Source: Corylus avellana
Lineage: Eukaryota; Streptophyta; Magnoliopsida; Fagales; Betulaceae
NCBI RefSeq assembly: GCF_901000735.1
Contig: NC_081541.1
Span: 7,805,021-7,869,020 of the forward strand
Reading direction: 5' to 3'
Length of the DNA stretch: 64,000 nt
Positions 35,045 to 46,711 of this stretch are shown one piece after another. Position 1 is the first letter of the stretch. Each line of letters starts with the position of its first letter. Made by a program: the position numbers and the translations under genes. The notes under the pieces are model-generated. The model saw only the letters and a program-made list of their open reading frames with translations, had not been told where the DNA came from and searched no databases.

Positions 35045-36988
35045 ATTTCAAACCATTTATGAAGATATATAAAAATTAAAAAAAAAAATTAATAAAAAAA
35101 AACTAATTAATTACTTGATTGACGGCTGGAGGGATCTTTGCCGTGGCAAGTAAGGTTTCGAGCTTTTTGCAAGAGAAATTGCTTACACCAATGAATTTGG
35201 CCAGGCCAAGATTTTGACACTCCTCCATAGCTTCCCACACAGACTTGTAATCCAAGGGAAGGAGATCCTCCTTCTTAATCGGCAGCTCAAATTCCCCTGG
35301 CTTCATGCTTATTGGCCAGTGAATCAGATAAAGATCAACGTACTCCGACTTCAGATTGCTGCACAAATCACATGTATATATAACATACAACAACATTCTT
35401 ATGAGCATCCCTTTTGTTTCCAAGTAAAATATTTTTTGAAAACGTTTGCCCTGTTTTTGTTTAGTATGACTGAAAATTGTAGTACCAAAAACATTTTTGG
35501 TTGACTAAGTACATAAACCTTTTTTAATTTTTGTAAAAAAAAAAAAAAAAAAGTTTAAACCGTAAATCATTTTTTAAGTTTAAACTTTTTTTTTTTTTTT
35601 TTTGGCATGCATATGATATTCACTGGTAATTATATGCCGCCGATGGTTTTTTTTTTTTTTTTTTTTTTGAAAATGCCGCCGATGGTTGTTGGAATCCATT
35701 AGAGGTGGTCACGGGAGGTTGTTGTTTGGTGGTATTTGGCCTCTCTTAATTCCAAAAGCTAGCTTAAAAGGTAAGGTTTTTCCTCACACTTATAAAGTGA
35801 CCACCATCCCTCATTCCACACCGATGCGGGATAACCCCAACAATCTTCTCCTCACACATTGGGCCCTGGGTCGGAGCAGCGACAAACCATTTTCGCAGTG
35901 GACTGTTGGCCGAGACTTGTTGGTTAAAACGTAGGCTCTAATACTAATGTTGGGTGGTATTGGGCATCTCTCAACCCCAAAACTAGCTTAAGAGATAAGG
36001 TTTTCCCTCACACTTATAAACTGACTATCAACCCTTTACACAATCGATGTGGGATAACTCCAACAGTTGCCGATGTTAAAGTAATGATTAAATTTACTTC
36101 TTCCTATTAGCTTAAGCTTTTGGGATATAAGTGGTAGTTTAACATAGTATCATAGCCAAATGTCATGGGATCGAACCTTGAGTTCGTCAAATTACTCTCA
36201 ATTTAAATTAAATATTTTACCTCTCCCTATCAGCTTTACTTTTGGGATAAGTGTTACTTTAACAATCAGTTGGCTACTACCGGCCATCACCGTTGTCATT
36301 GATTATCCATTCAAACCAAACATCGGAAAATGTTTAAGTACTTGTTTGGGATTGCGTTTGAGAATCTTAAAAGTGTTTTTAACACTCAAAAAGCATGTTT
36401 GAAGAAAAAGTATTCGTTTGTAAAAAAATTAAAAGCGCTTTTAATAGTCCAAAAAGCTTAAAAATTGTCAAAACGCAATTTTAGCAAAAGCTTCAAGCTT
36501 TTGCCCAAAAACTCTTTTTGACTTAAAAGCTCTATTTCTCGAACGCAATCACAAACAGGATCTAAAGGTGAAATCATTTTCTTGCATCTCAGATCAGGTT
36601 GAATCTTAAAAAAATTAAAAAAATAATAATAATAATTAAAAAAAAAAAAAAAAAATTGGTTGTATTACTTGAGTGTTTGGCGTAGCGCAGGGAGGACAAG
36701 ATGGCGGTGTGCGTTGCTGCACCAAAGCTTGGAAGTGATAAAGAGTTCGTCCCTGGATCTGATGAGCCCAAGGCGCAAAGCATCATCTATGGCTTCTCCG
36801 ATAATCTGCTCCGACTGGTAAATAGCAGCCGAATCAAAGTGTCGGTGTCCCAGTTTCATTGCATGAAGAATAGATTCCTTCATGATTCCAGGGGAGGCGC
36901 CAAGGGGAAACTCGGCTGTGCCGAAGCCCACAAGTGGGATCGTCTTCCCGCTTGAGCCCACCGTGAGCTCTGGAATATTGCTGCCCAT
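33816..36988 (-). CDS. Aldo-keto reductase copy 2, AKR4 type (intact)
   Basis: NAD(P)H-dependent carbonyl reductase of the chalcone/codeinone reductase-like AKR4 group. Exons (minus): 36669-36988, 35115-35358, 34808-34987 and 33816-34040, totalling 969 nt, 322 aa, the normal AKR length. The catalytic tetrad D52, Y57, K87 and H120 is present; GHRHFDSA has H48 where copies 1 and 4 have Y. Cofactor-side motifs in exon 4: [13 protein letters not shown] and [11 protein letters not shown], ending FWDEEV. Intron 1 carries TRIM-1, TRIM-2 and a Tourist-like MITE; intron 2 starts next to an (AC)n/(AT)n run. A TATA box lies at 37019-37026. Convergent with MATE-C. Substrate not predictable from sequence. 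Confidence 0.9.
35720..36065 (-). mobile_element. TRIM-1 element in AKR copy 2 intron 1
   Basis: Terminal repeats at 35720-35842 and 35948-36065 (TGTTG...CAACA, minus orientation). The primer-binding-like site TAGTATTAGAGCC adjoins the 35948 repeat, and a purine tract (AGGAGAAGAT) adjoins the other. Same position as in copy 1. Confidence 0.7.
36074..36264 (+). mobile_element. TRIM-2/SMART-like element in AKR copy 2 intron 1
   Basis: The left repeat 36074-36144 (TGTTAAAG...TTTAACA) is followed directly by TAGTATCATAGCC, similar to an initiator-Met primer-binding site, then a short interior and a second, partial repeat ending CTTTAACA at 36264. At 191 bp it is in the size range of the smallest LTR elements. 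Confidence 0.6.
36338..36562. mobile_element. Tourist-like MITE in AKR copy 2 intron 1
   Basis: About 225 bp with inverted ends (CTTGTTTGGGATTGCGTTT against GAACGCAATCACAAACAGG). The flanking trinucleotide TAA is doubled (36335-36337 and 36563-36565), and copy 4 shows the undisturbed TGTTTAAAGGTG. A TAA duplication fits PIF/Harbinger (Tourist). Confidence 0.65.
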
Positions 36989-37018
36989 TTTGCCTGCCCC
37001 TTCAATTCCTCCGTGACA

Positions 37019-37026
37019 AATTTATA
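37019..37026 (-). promoter_or_regulatory. TATA box of AKR copy 2
   Basis: TATAAATT on the minus strand about 30 bases upstream of the ATG at 36988, matching copies 1 and 4. Confidence 0.5.
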
Positions 37027-37120
37027 TTTTATAGTACTACAGAGATATTATTTGGGGAAAAAAGGTGATGGGTGGTCCAGGTGGGGCAAAAAATGGTTAA
37101 AGCCACATCTACCACAAAGA

Positions 37121-37262
37121 GAAATGCTACAATGCATTCTCCCCACCATCTTCTCTCTTTAGTATCTTGATTTTTTCAATCAAAAAAAGAATAAAAAAAA
37201 AAAACTAAATTAAAGAGAGAAGATGATGGGGAGATGGGTGGTAGAATGCACCAAATCATTTC
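37121..37262. mobile_element. Small inverted-repeat MITE
   Basis: GAGAAATGCTACAATGCATT at the left, with CTCCCCACCATCTTCTCTCTTTA facing AAAGAGAGAAGATGATGGGGAG and then TAGAATGCACCAAATCATTT. The arms can pair over about 40 bases. The outer edge adjoins the orphan MATE tail. Confidence 0.5.
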
Positions 37263-37719
37263 ATGTAGCGAGCAAACCAATTTTTCTTCCTTCCAGGATG
37301 TATCCGAATGCATTCCAGAAGAAAAGATGGTCCTTAGCATTACACTTATACCACAAAGACAACTAAGGCAAGAGAATGCAATTCAAGCTTAAAAGGGTAA
37401 AACAAATTTCTCATAAGTTTATGGGGCAAAGCTTATACTGCAATATCATATTTGAATAATAAAGGCTCCTTCAAGAGAAAGGTTTTTCCTTTACAAAGTT
37501 CATCTGTCCTGGTTTTTGAGGCATAAGTGGTAATTATTTTCCCTACAAATATTGGATTTTTTTTAAAAAAATATTAAAAGTATGATTTTTGAAATAGCTT
37601 GTTTTCTTTCTTTCTTTCTTTCTTTCTACAGGCAATGAAAGCTGTGCGTGGTATTCAGAAAATCAAAATTATTAATGTGGAATGATAGATTTGGTTTTCC
37701 CAACAAACCATGAAAACAA
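37262..37719 (+). pseudogene. Orphan MATE last intron and last exon
   Basis: Matches MATE-C from about 32430 to its 3' flank. The last exon at 37632-37685 (AMKAVRGIQKIKIINVE) is retained but ends in TGA one codon earlier than MATE-C. No upstream MATE exons exist here, so it marks the left edge of a further module whose body is lost. The LINE inserted into its 3' flank. Confidence 0.7.
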
Positions 37720-37784
37720 TTTTTTTTTTTTTCCCCCTAATAGAAAGAGGGAAAAAAGAGTGGAGGATCTTTCCCACTTCTGAT

Positions 37785-38432
37785 CTACAAGAAAGAGATA
37801 ATAGGAAATCCCGTGAGAATGCTTCCAAAAACAAGATGGAAAGCGGCACATTGAGCTAAAGCATGTGCACGAAAATTAACACATCTGGACACTTTCAAAG
37901 CATTCCAACTTTGAAAGGAAAAAAGAGCTAAACTAATACCATAAATACAATTAGCAAAAGACCAAGACAAAAAAAGAGCAGGGTTGTTTATGGCCAAAAC
38001 AACAAGAAGAGCATCCCCTTCCAAAAAGAGTTGATCACACCCTGAAAAAACTGCCAAGCGTATCGCCAACAAAGCTGCAGAGGCTTCTCCTTGTAGCACA
38101 TCAGTAGAGAGAAGTTTAAGAGTAGCAGAACCAACAATATCACATTTTTCATCACTAAGCACCGATGCCGCTACTGCAAAAGACCCCTTTACTGCTACAT
38201 CAAAATTGCATTTAAAACAGCCCACAGCCGAAGGCACCCACAAAGAGGGAAGGGCAAGCTCACGCCAAGCTTCTATATGATGATTCAGACTTGTAGAAAT
38301 CTGAAAAAATAGCTGCATTTGTAGAGGGCTAAAGGCCATCATGGATAAGCAAATTCCTAGACCTCCAAATAAGATCCAAAACAAGGGCTGCAAAGAGCTG
38401 GAACTTTCTAACCTCAGTCTTCGGAATGCCAA
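37785..38432 (-). pseudogene. LINE ORF2 C-terminal RNase H domain (shifted frame)
   Basis: Reads CFKCNFDVAVKGSFAVAASV, then QGEASAALLAIRLAV, LFLEGDALLVV and NFRAHALAQCAA, the order seen in plant RVT_3 RNase H domains, with acidic residues in FDVA, GEAS and EGDA. It lies in a different frame from the RT, so a small indel near 38329-38360 separates them. Confidence 0.75.
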
Positions 38433-41400
38433 GAGAAATCATAGGAGAAAGGATTGCTAAAATCCAATTAGAGATGGGTTGAGAAGCATATGTAGTGAGA
38501 TATAAACCAATCTGCCAAGGGGAAGAGCTCCATAAAACTCTAGCTAAGTCACAATTAAGGAAAATGTGGTATAAAGTTTCGAAAGTACCCTTACAAAAAG
38601 GACACGCCCAAGCAATCGGGTCTTCAGAAACAACAAAACGGCTTATCAAAGCCCTTGAAGGCAAAATATTCCAAGCAACCTTCCATAATAGGTGCTTTAA
38701 CCTTGCTTGAATTTTGAGTCCCCAAAGAGACAACCAAGCATCTGAAGGAAGGGGAGGGGGCTTGCCACTAGTCGAGAGCAAGAGCTCATGCGCAAATTTA
38801 ACAGAAAATTGTCCTGAAGGAAAGGAGATCCAAGTCCACTTATCAAAGGAAGGAATAAGAGGAAGATGAATGCTGAGAATCTTATTCACTGTAGAAGGAT
38901 CAAAGAGGTCTTGCAAAAGGAGAGAATTCCAAACTCTTTCTCCTGGAATAATAAGATCGGCCACAATGAAAGGGGGAAGCACCAACAGATTTTCATTAGG
39001 AAATGGTCTGAAACTTGGCTGCAAAGGGATCCACGGAGAGGACCAAATATTCACATTCAATCCACAGGAAATAGAAATACAAGCACCCAGTGCCACCACC
39101 TTTCTATTTTTCATCAAACCTTTCCAAATCCAAGAGGAGTTGGGATTGGCCGAGGCATTTAAGAAAGACACACCTTGCTTAAGATACTTTCCCCTAAGGG
39201 AATCCACCCAAAGAAGGGGCTGATTTGAGGCCATCTTCCAACCTAGCCTTGCAAGAAGGGAATTATTAAGAGCTTCCATTGATCGAATTCCTAAACCACC
39301 CAAAGACTTCGGCTTGCAAATATTATCCCAAGATAAAAGAGAAAGATTATGCTTCTTTTCCTGAGGAAAACCCCACCAAAATTTTCTCATGCCAGAGTTG
39401 ATAGCCGAGCACAAAGACTTCGGGAGAAGAAATAACGACATAACATAAGTTGGGATAGCATGTGCCACTGATTTAATTAAAGTGGTTCTGGCTACTTGAG
39501 ACAAGAGGCTTGCTTTCCAACTTGAGAATTTAGTAAAAATCCAATCTTTGAGATCAATGAAGGAGTCTTGCTTCTTTCTATGCAAGAAAAGAGGGATCCC
39601 CAAATATTTTGCTCGGGCAGGAATTTGGGCCAAATTCAGAATCCCATTAATAGAAGATTTGCGGCTAAGGGAGCAGTTTTTGCTGAAAAGAACTGCAGAT
39701 TTAGCCAAGTTGATGTGCTGTCCAGACCAAGCAGAATAATTGTTGAGACAATTTAGAATCACCTGAGCTTCAGAGACATTAGCTCTAGAAAAAATAATCA
39801 CGTCATCTGCAAACAAAAGATGAGAAATAGGAGGGCACATTCTAGCCATTTTTATACCATGAAGTAGACCCAAATTCTCCTCTCGCTCAATTAATCTAGA
39901 AAGAATCTCAGACCCCATAATAAAGAGAAATGGAGAGAGAGGATCTCCTTCACGCAATCCACGGGAATGAGAGAAATTACCAAAAGGAGCACCATCAAGT
40001 AGAATAGAGAAAGAAGAGATAGTGATGCATTGACGGATCCATTGCACCCAAGTAGGATGAAACCCCAACAGATTTAAAATCTTCAACAGAAAATCCCACT
40101 CCATAGAATCAAAAGCTTTAGCCATGTCCAACTTCAAAGCCATTAAGCCTCCATTTCCTTTCTTTTGCTTCATAGTATGAATTAATTCATGAGCAAGAAT
40201 AGTATTGTCATGAATAGATCTACCTTTCAAAAAAGCCAATTGAGTAGGAGAAATGATCTTATGCAAAATAGGCTTAAATCTATTAGATAAGATCTTAGGG
40301 ATGATCTTATAATTGAAATTGGTAAGATTAATAGGCCTAAATTGATGCACAAACTGAGGGTTATCCACCTTAGGAATGAGAGCAATATTTGTATTATTGA
40401 ATTCCTTGAGTAAGAAACCACCCCTAAAAAATGATTGAACTGAAGAAATCACACTTTCTTTCACAATAGGCCAATAGGTCTTATAAAATAAACCAGTCAT
40501 ACCATCCGAACCAGGGACCTTATTGAGACCAAAATCAAAAATCGCAAAAAAAATCTAAAACTCATCAGGAATAACACAGAGTCTACCATTTTCCTCCTCT
40601 GTGACTACCCTACCAACCAACTCAGAGAGACTACTATCTAAAACAGGATTAGTAGTAGTAAATTGAGGGCTAAAATGTTGCACCAAATAATTCCCAATAT
40701 TCTCTCTACCTTCAATAATAATACCATCCAAAGTTTTCAGTCTAGAAACAGAATTATACATGCGGCGACTCACTATCGAGTCATGAAAAAATTTCGTATT
40801 GAGGTCAATGCAGGTAAGCCACAACTCTCTAGATTTTTGCTTCCAAAGAATCTCCTCCCTCAAAAGCTGCTCCTGCAAGACTTCCTGAAGAACCTGCTCT
40901 CTAGCCGCATTAGCAAAGGAATGAGGACTGGACTGGATCACACTAATATCAGCCATTGGTGATTTGATCTTCTACTGAATATGCCCAAAATGGTGTTGAT
41001 TCCAGAATTTCAGAGCACCCTTTGTATTCTTCCATTTCCTGCTCAAAGAAAAAGCAGGAGAGCCTTCAACTTCTCCCAACCAAGCCTCCGCCACAATTGC
41101 ATGACTAGAATTATCCCTAGTCCAAAAAGCCTCAAACCTAAAAGGTTTAAGCAGATTCCGATAAGAACCTATAGTAGAGATCAAAAGAGGGCAATGATCT
41201 GACTGAGTGGCAGGGAAATGCTTAATCAAACATTGGGGAAAAAGATGCACCCAACTCTAGTTTGCCAAACCCCTATCCAGTCTCTCCCGAATATTAGCTC
41301 TACACATTCTATAATTACTCCAGGTAAATTTGTTACCCACAAAACCAAGGTCCACCAAATCATTATAATGGACAAAATCCACAAAATCATCGTGTGAAGA

Positions 41401-41871
41401 AGAGCCAAAAACACGGCCTCCACTCTTCTCCGAAGCAGATAAGATAGAGTTAAAATCGCCTAGCAGAAGCCAAGAACCACCAAAAGAATTCCCCAAAGAC
41501 TCCAAGCAATGCCAAAATTCAGACCGCCTCTGGCCATTAGGAGGGGCATACACTCCTGAAAACAACCAAGGGCTATGCTGAGGATCCGAGTACACAATAC
41601 AAGAAATGTTGTTCTTGTCCAGTCTAACTGGTTCAATGTCCACACCACCTTTCCAAGACAAAAAAAAAAGTCCACCTTGCAGACCAACGGGAAGAACTTC
41701 CAACCAGGCAAAAAAACCCAAACCAATCAGAAAAGAAAGAAAACGAGAAAAAGGTGTTTTAGTTTCAAAAAGAAAGATGAGATCAGGACGGTGAGACCTG
41801 ATCAAAGCCCGAAGAGCATGAATTGTCGGGCCACGAGCTAAACCCCGACAATTCCATGCCAACACCTTCAT
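38329..41871 (-). pseudogene. LINE ORF2: endonuclease and reverse transcriptase, three TAG stops
   Basis: Starts MKVLAWNCRGL at 41871, an APE-type endonuclease N-terminus, with GDFNSIL, NKFTWSN and (after a stop) QSDHCPLL. Stops, all in frame: TAG at 41257-41259, 40972-40974 and 40555-40557. The RT follows from about 40540 with KVPGSDGM, ISPTQLAFLKGRSI, LKLDMAKAFDS, GLREGDPLSPFLF and FADD (the catalytic box). The zf-RVT region is near 38590-38710 (LLWKVAWNILPSR, CPFCKGTFETLYHIFLNC). The frame ends at 38329. Confidence 0.88.
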
Positions 41872-43406
41872 TGAGCTGGTGGGGGCAGGTTAAAGCCCGC
41901 CACCCCGGCTGCCAAAGAAATTTTTGCAGAGGACCCAAGAAGAACATCAGACTGATCATTCTGACCAACTTCATCTTCACAGCAGGAAGAAGGACAGGAG
42001 CCAATTTTTGTTTTTTTATTGGACTGAAATTTTGGGTAAGGATGGAAACGTTTTCTGGGATAAGAGGTAGAAGAAAGACGGGCTGGTTTGTGAGATGGTT
42101 GGGACGAAGGGAGAGAAGGACGAGACTCAGTTTGAGGGAGTAAAGTGTTTGTGGGAGTGAGGGAATCAAAACTGTTGGCGATAACCAAGTTGGTTGACTT
42201 GAGACAGGAGTCTTTAGAATCCAACTGGGAGTTAGGACAAAAAAACAAAAGGCTACGGGATTCAATACCCGTATCAGTCCTTATAAAAGGGAGCCACGTG
42301 TTACCCAAAAAAAAAAGGTTAAGGGAACTTAGTCTCTTGGTATTGGTAAGTAATAAAGATGGGTCATGTTGGTCTGGTAGAAACTTGACAAGAGGAGCAT
42401 TTACATTTAATGCTAAGGTAGGAATAATGGGGTTCAAGGAGAAGTGACCTGTGAAAATTGGGGTAGGGAGAATACCTTGGGGCAAGGAATTGGGGCAAGA
42501 AGAGCTGGCTTGAAATGAGTGGAGTTGGTGAGGCTGACCAGGAGTAGAAACACGTGTTGACTCAGTAGAGAACCGGTTTGGAACAGGGACGATAGCTAGT
42601 GCATCAGAGTTTCCCAACACAGTTGCCTACGTTCTAGGTTGAATGAGATGAACTACTCGATTGGTATTGGGAGGACTAGCTTTCAACTTATCACCATATC
42701 TGCCGTGATCAGGAGGCCGAGGATCCACAGGACAAGAAAAGGAGATATGCCCTATTCTGCCACAAGAATAACAGTAGTCTGAAAGTCTCTCATATTTGTA
42801 CTGCACCCAGATAGGTTCTTTTGGAGGCCTGTGATGAGTAAAACCAGGAACAAAAGGGTTAAGGAGATTTAGAAGGACCCTAAACCTCAAGAAGCTCTTC
42901 CTTGAAGGCTTTAAATTCTCCACATTATCAACTTCCAGCAGTTCTCCCAGACTTGCACCTATATCTTTTGCATTTTCTACTGTGACCAAATCCAAAGGAA
43001 GGTTATGGACTTGCACCCAAAAAGCAGCTTTTGAGAAGTCCAAATCTTCAATAGCATCTTCATGTGACCACTTCTTCAAGAAAAGAGGAGAGCCCTTTAT
43101 ATTCCAAGGGGAATTTTCAAGGACTCTAGTAAGGTCTGCCAAATCTACGAACGTAAAAACCATCAGGTTATCTTCTCTATCTTCAGATATGAGAGACTTC
43201 ACAAACTTCCAGGCTAGAGAAATATTGCTTTTTATAGTAACTTTAGAAAGAGGTTGGGAAGGCATAATCTTTCCTTCGAGTGTGAGAGAGGTGGGAGGGG
43301 CAACAAGATTATTTGGAGGAAAAAACAGAGGGCGTGGAATATCTGACCAACCAAGAGCAGATGTTTGGGTGATAAAATCAACAATCTCGGGGATCTAATT
43401 CTCCAT
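41868..43406 (-). pseudogene. LINE ORF1 (DUF4283 and CCHC knuckle), two TAG stops
   Basis: Likely RNA-binding protein of the LINE RNP. The frame opens at ATG 43406 (MEN), meets TAG at 43395-43397, continues in frame (IPEIVDFITQ, then MPSQPLSKV at 43265), has a DUF4283-like fold region (LISEDREDNLMVF, NSPWNIKGSPLFLKKW, FWVQVHNLPLDL) and the knuckle CYSCGRIGHISFSC, then TAG at 42627-42629, and continues as a Ser/Pro-rich tail to TGA at 41868. About 512 codons if the stops are ignored. Confidence 0.8.
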
Positions 43407-43535
43407 AACTAAGAAGAAGTATGAGGTAAAGGAGAAGAAAGGAATAAAGGAAAGAAACCAGGGAGGAGAACAAGAAGTTCAGAGAGACTCTACGAGAGAG
43501 CGGGAGCTATAAAACTAATATAACCATGAAGACAA

Positions 43536-45465
43536 ATTGATGATAGATATAATTTTCTTTTCCAAGAAAGAAAAAATTATGCACTTCTGGTAGAAAATAA
43601 AAGCTTGATGTATGATAGATCTCATTATATGGTCGAAAACTGTCATTATTTATTTTTCAATGATAAAAGTTTCTTTAGTTTGAAGGTACATAGGATGATC
43701 ACATTATTATAAGCGTGGTCATACCCACACCAGATTGTATAATATATACAGAAAGGTAATATAACTTTCATGTAACGGGTCAAGAGACAACTCTTGGTGA
43801 AGAGTTGAGTTGTGACTCTATAAATAGAGTTCCAGGAGAACACAAACACTATCCCTACAATCTATATATTTACGTAAGTAAGATTGTGTGTTCTTAAGGT
43901 CTCTTGTTCTCCACAGGATTTCCACCCTAACAGGAGAAATCCTTCCTGAGATTAATTATACAAATTGCAACATAGTTCACTTCCTCCTTAACTTTCTGTA
44001 AATCAACAAAAATGGCATGTCAACCTAAAGTGTAAAACAAATTCCAAAAAAAAAAGAGAAGAGAAGAGAAAGCTCGACACATTTTGACTCTTGAGGCTCA
44101 AAGTGACAAGTAGGGGTGGGCAGATTAACCGATTACTGATTACCGACTTTAACCGAACCGATATTAACTGTAACCGATAGTTATCAGTCGGTAATCGGTT
44201 AAAAATTTTATACCGATAAGCTTATCTGTCAGTTAAAAAAATTTTATCGAAAAACCGATATGATCAATAAGCTATTTTAATTTTTAATTTTTTAGAATTT
44301 TATATTTATTATTGTAGTAGATCAATATAAAAAAATAAAAAATAAATAAAAAAAAAAGTTTCAATAAGGTATTTTAGCCAAAAATATACTCTAAAATAAC
44401 TAATTTTTAATAAGCTATTTTAGGCTTTAACCCAACAAAATGTATTTGAACTTTCAAAACAATTAATTTTTGGCCCAATTAGCAACTAGTAAAAGCTCAA
44501 TAAAAAGCCCACAAAAGCCCAAACCGATTTAACCGACCGGTTAACCGATTACCAATATAACCGATAATTTTCGGTTAACACTTCTTATCGGTCGGTAATT
44601 GGTTAGGATTTGGTTAACCGATAAGCTATCGGTTAACCGACCGATAAGTCCATTAACCGATCCTAACCAACCGATACCCAGCCCTAGCGACAAGTTTAAG
44701 TGATACATTTTTTCTTATATTTAAATATTAATTAAATCATATTTATTTTGACAATAATATTATATTTTTATTTTAAAAAATCTCTTTTCTCACCTTTTGG
44801 GAAGCAAAATTATTAATTAAGTTTTTATATTTAAGATTTTGGACCACAAATGGATGTTGGGCCACAAATGGAGACAAACACTTTAATTTTCATGTTCTAC
44901 TGACAATTTAATTGAAATTGACGTTGCCAGAGAAAGTAATGCACGTTGGACTTTCATGAATGTGAAAATTAGAAAGTAAAATAAGTACTAGATATTCTAA
45001 GAATTGTGCGCATCAAAAGAAATGGAATGACTACGTGTCTAAAGTCAATATATTCTCATTTTCATGTCTAGAGATTTTTTAAGACCTCACTATTGTAATT
45101 TTCTTTTCTCTTTTTACCATAATCGAGGGCCTTATATAGAGATTATCTTTGTACTATATGATTTTTTTGATTTTTTTTGATTTTTTTTTTAAAAAAACGT
45201 AAATTATTAATTGAGAGCCTTAATTAGAGACTATTTATTAACTTTTTTTAATCATATTAGAGCCTTATTGGAGGCCTTAGGCAACCACCAAATTTATTTT
45301 AATCATCTTGAGAAAAATTCTTTCTTTTATTTTCTCTTTTCTGAACAAAAATATTGACAAATACTATAAAATATAAATACTTAAAACGATTTTTATTTTT
45401 ATGTCACATCAAAATACTTTTACAAACAGAGATAAAAATGAAATGACGAGAACATGTATGAAATT
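43536..45465. repeat. Continuation of orphan MATE 3' flank up to AKR copy 3
   Basis: Aligned by eye with 32876-33815 and 55046-56405, with an inserted hAT-like MITE at 44111-44686. The TATAAATAGAG-type block recurs near 43818. No gene. Confidence 0.55.
44111..44686. mobile_element. hAT-type MITE, 576 bp
   Basis: Ends TAGGGGTGGGCA at the left and TACCCAGCCCTA at the right, complementary with few mismatches. The 8-bp flanks GTGACAAG (44103-44110) and GCGACAAG (44687-44694) match but for one base. The uninterrupted site is seen at 33447-33454. The body is filled with AACCGAT/ATCGGTT motifs in both directions. An 8-bp duplication and TAGGG ends fit hAT. Confidence 0.8.
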
Positions 45466-46678
45466 CTAAACATCTTCATCCCATAACTCAAAACGAGACT
45501 TGAAAGGGGATTCATCAAAGATGAAAAGATCTGCAGGACATCCTTTACGTTGTGGAATTTGGCTTATCTTCTCAGACTCCTCAGGGCTTAGGCTCCACTC
45601 AAATATGTCAAGGTTTTCTTCAATCCTTTGCTTGTTAAAGCTCTTCACAAGCACACTCACCCCTTGCTCATACACCCATCTTATACAGACCTTCACATTA
45701 CAATCACAATTTTAAAAAAAAAAAAAAAAAAAAAATCACCATATTGCTTAAAATAATAATATTAAACTTTCATCCATTTTATTCATAAAAAAAAAAAGGG
45801 AAATGGAAAAATGAATCTTTGGTCTATTTTAATTATAAGTTCTGCCTTTGAAACATTTGGATTATGTTAACTGTTAAGCATGATTGAAGGAATGCAAGGC
45901 CTAGGCTATTTCTACTCAAAGCATATATTATCATATTAGTCGAAAGCTTCAAGATTAGATTGACCCAAGATAAGATTCGATTTAACCTATGTGAAACACA
46001 ATTATCGTAATACCACGCCTGAATATATTTACTTGAAATACTTAAATTGTCTCTAAAATTTTTTTTAAAAGATGTGGCCGAACCACGCCTCAACCATGAG
46101 TGGCGACATTTGATGGGACGGGTGTGAATAGTAACACGTCCCCTTCTAGAACCACGCCTCAACCATGAGTGGCGACATTTGATGGGACGGGTGTGAATAG
46201 TAACATGTCCCCTTCTAGAAGGGGACGTGTTACTGTTCAAACGTTCCCTTCTAAAAGGGGACATGCCAATGAAAAATTTTCCTTGTAGGAACACTCTTTA
46301 AATGTTCCTAATTTTAATTCTAGTCACTATACTCAAGAACACTTGCAAATTGTCATTATTAATTTGAGCATCTCTAATTAAATATGGACGTTTTTTGGCC
46401 TTAAAATGTCCTTAATTCTAAGGTTTTTTTGTAGTGAGGAGGCTAAGTATATTTTTTTAAAAAATAATAATAATAATAATAAAGAGATAATGTATAACCT
46501 GGGCAGAAGTTTTTCCTTTAGCAATAGCAATATCTTTGAGCACCTGAGAGTCCATTACCCAGTTGGTTCCCCATGGTGTTCCTTTGGCTCCCAAGGGAGA
46601 GTAACCAGTGATATGTATACCCTTCTTCTCACAAAACTCTCTCAGCTTCTTCTGTTGCCAAAGTGGGTTCATCTCCAC
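45466..46678 (-). pseudogene. Aldo-keto reductase copy 3, exons 3 and 4 only
   Basis: Exon 3 at 46499-46678 and exon 4 at 45466-45690 are open, with normal lengths (180 and 225 nt) and splice borders. Exon 4 starts [10 protein letters not shown] and ends LWDEDV. Exons 1-2 should lie to the right, but a 100-N gap starts at 46712, and beyond it is block R, not AKR sequence. The missing exons may lie in the gap, or the copy is truly truncated. It is called a pseudogene only because half the gene is not visible. Confidence 0.65.
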
Positions 46679-46711
46679 CTTCCAAATCAAAGCACCACAT
46701 ATATATATATA

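Larger units (their letters stand above)
37720..43521 (-). mobile_element. L1-type LINE retrotransposon (decayed, full-length structure)
   Basis: About 5.8 kb. Minus strand: 5' leader (43407-43521), ORF1, ORF2 and a poly-A end (poly-T at 37720-37732 on the plus strand). It is flanked by a 14-bp target duplication, AACCATGAAAACAA at 37706-37719 and AACCATGAAGACAA at 43522-43535, one mismatch. ORF1 has a DUF4283-like domain and a CCHC knuckle. ORF2 has endonuclease, RT, zf-RVT and an RNase H domain, as in plant L1 elements. All in-frame stops are TAG, and one frameshift precedes RNase H. The insertion split the orphan MATE 3' flank. Confidence 0.92.

Noticed and set aside
38495..39756. Several plus-strand open frames opposite the LINE RT
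   Set aside because: Antisense shadows of ORF2; no family features.
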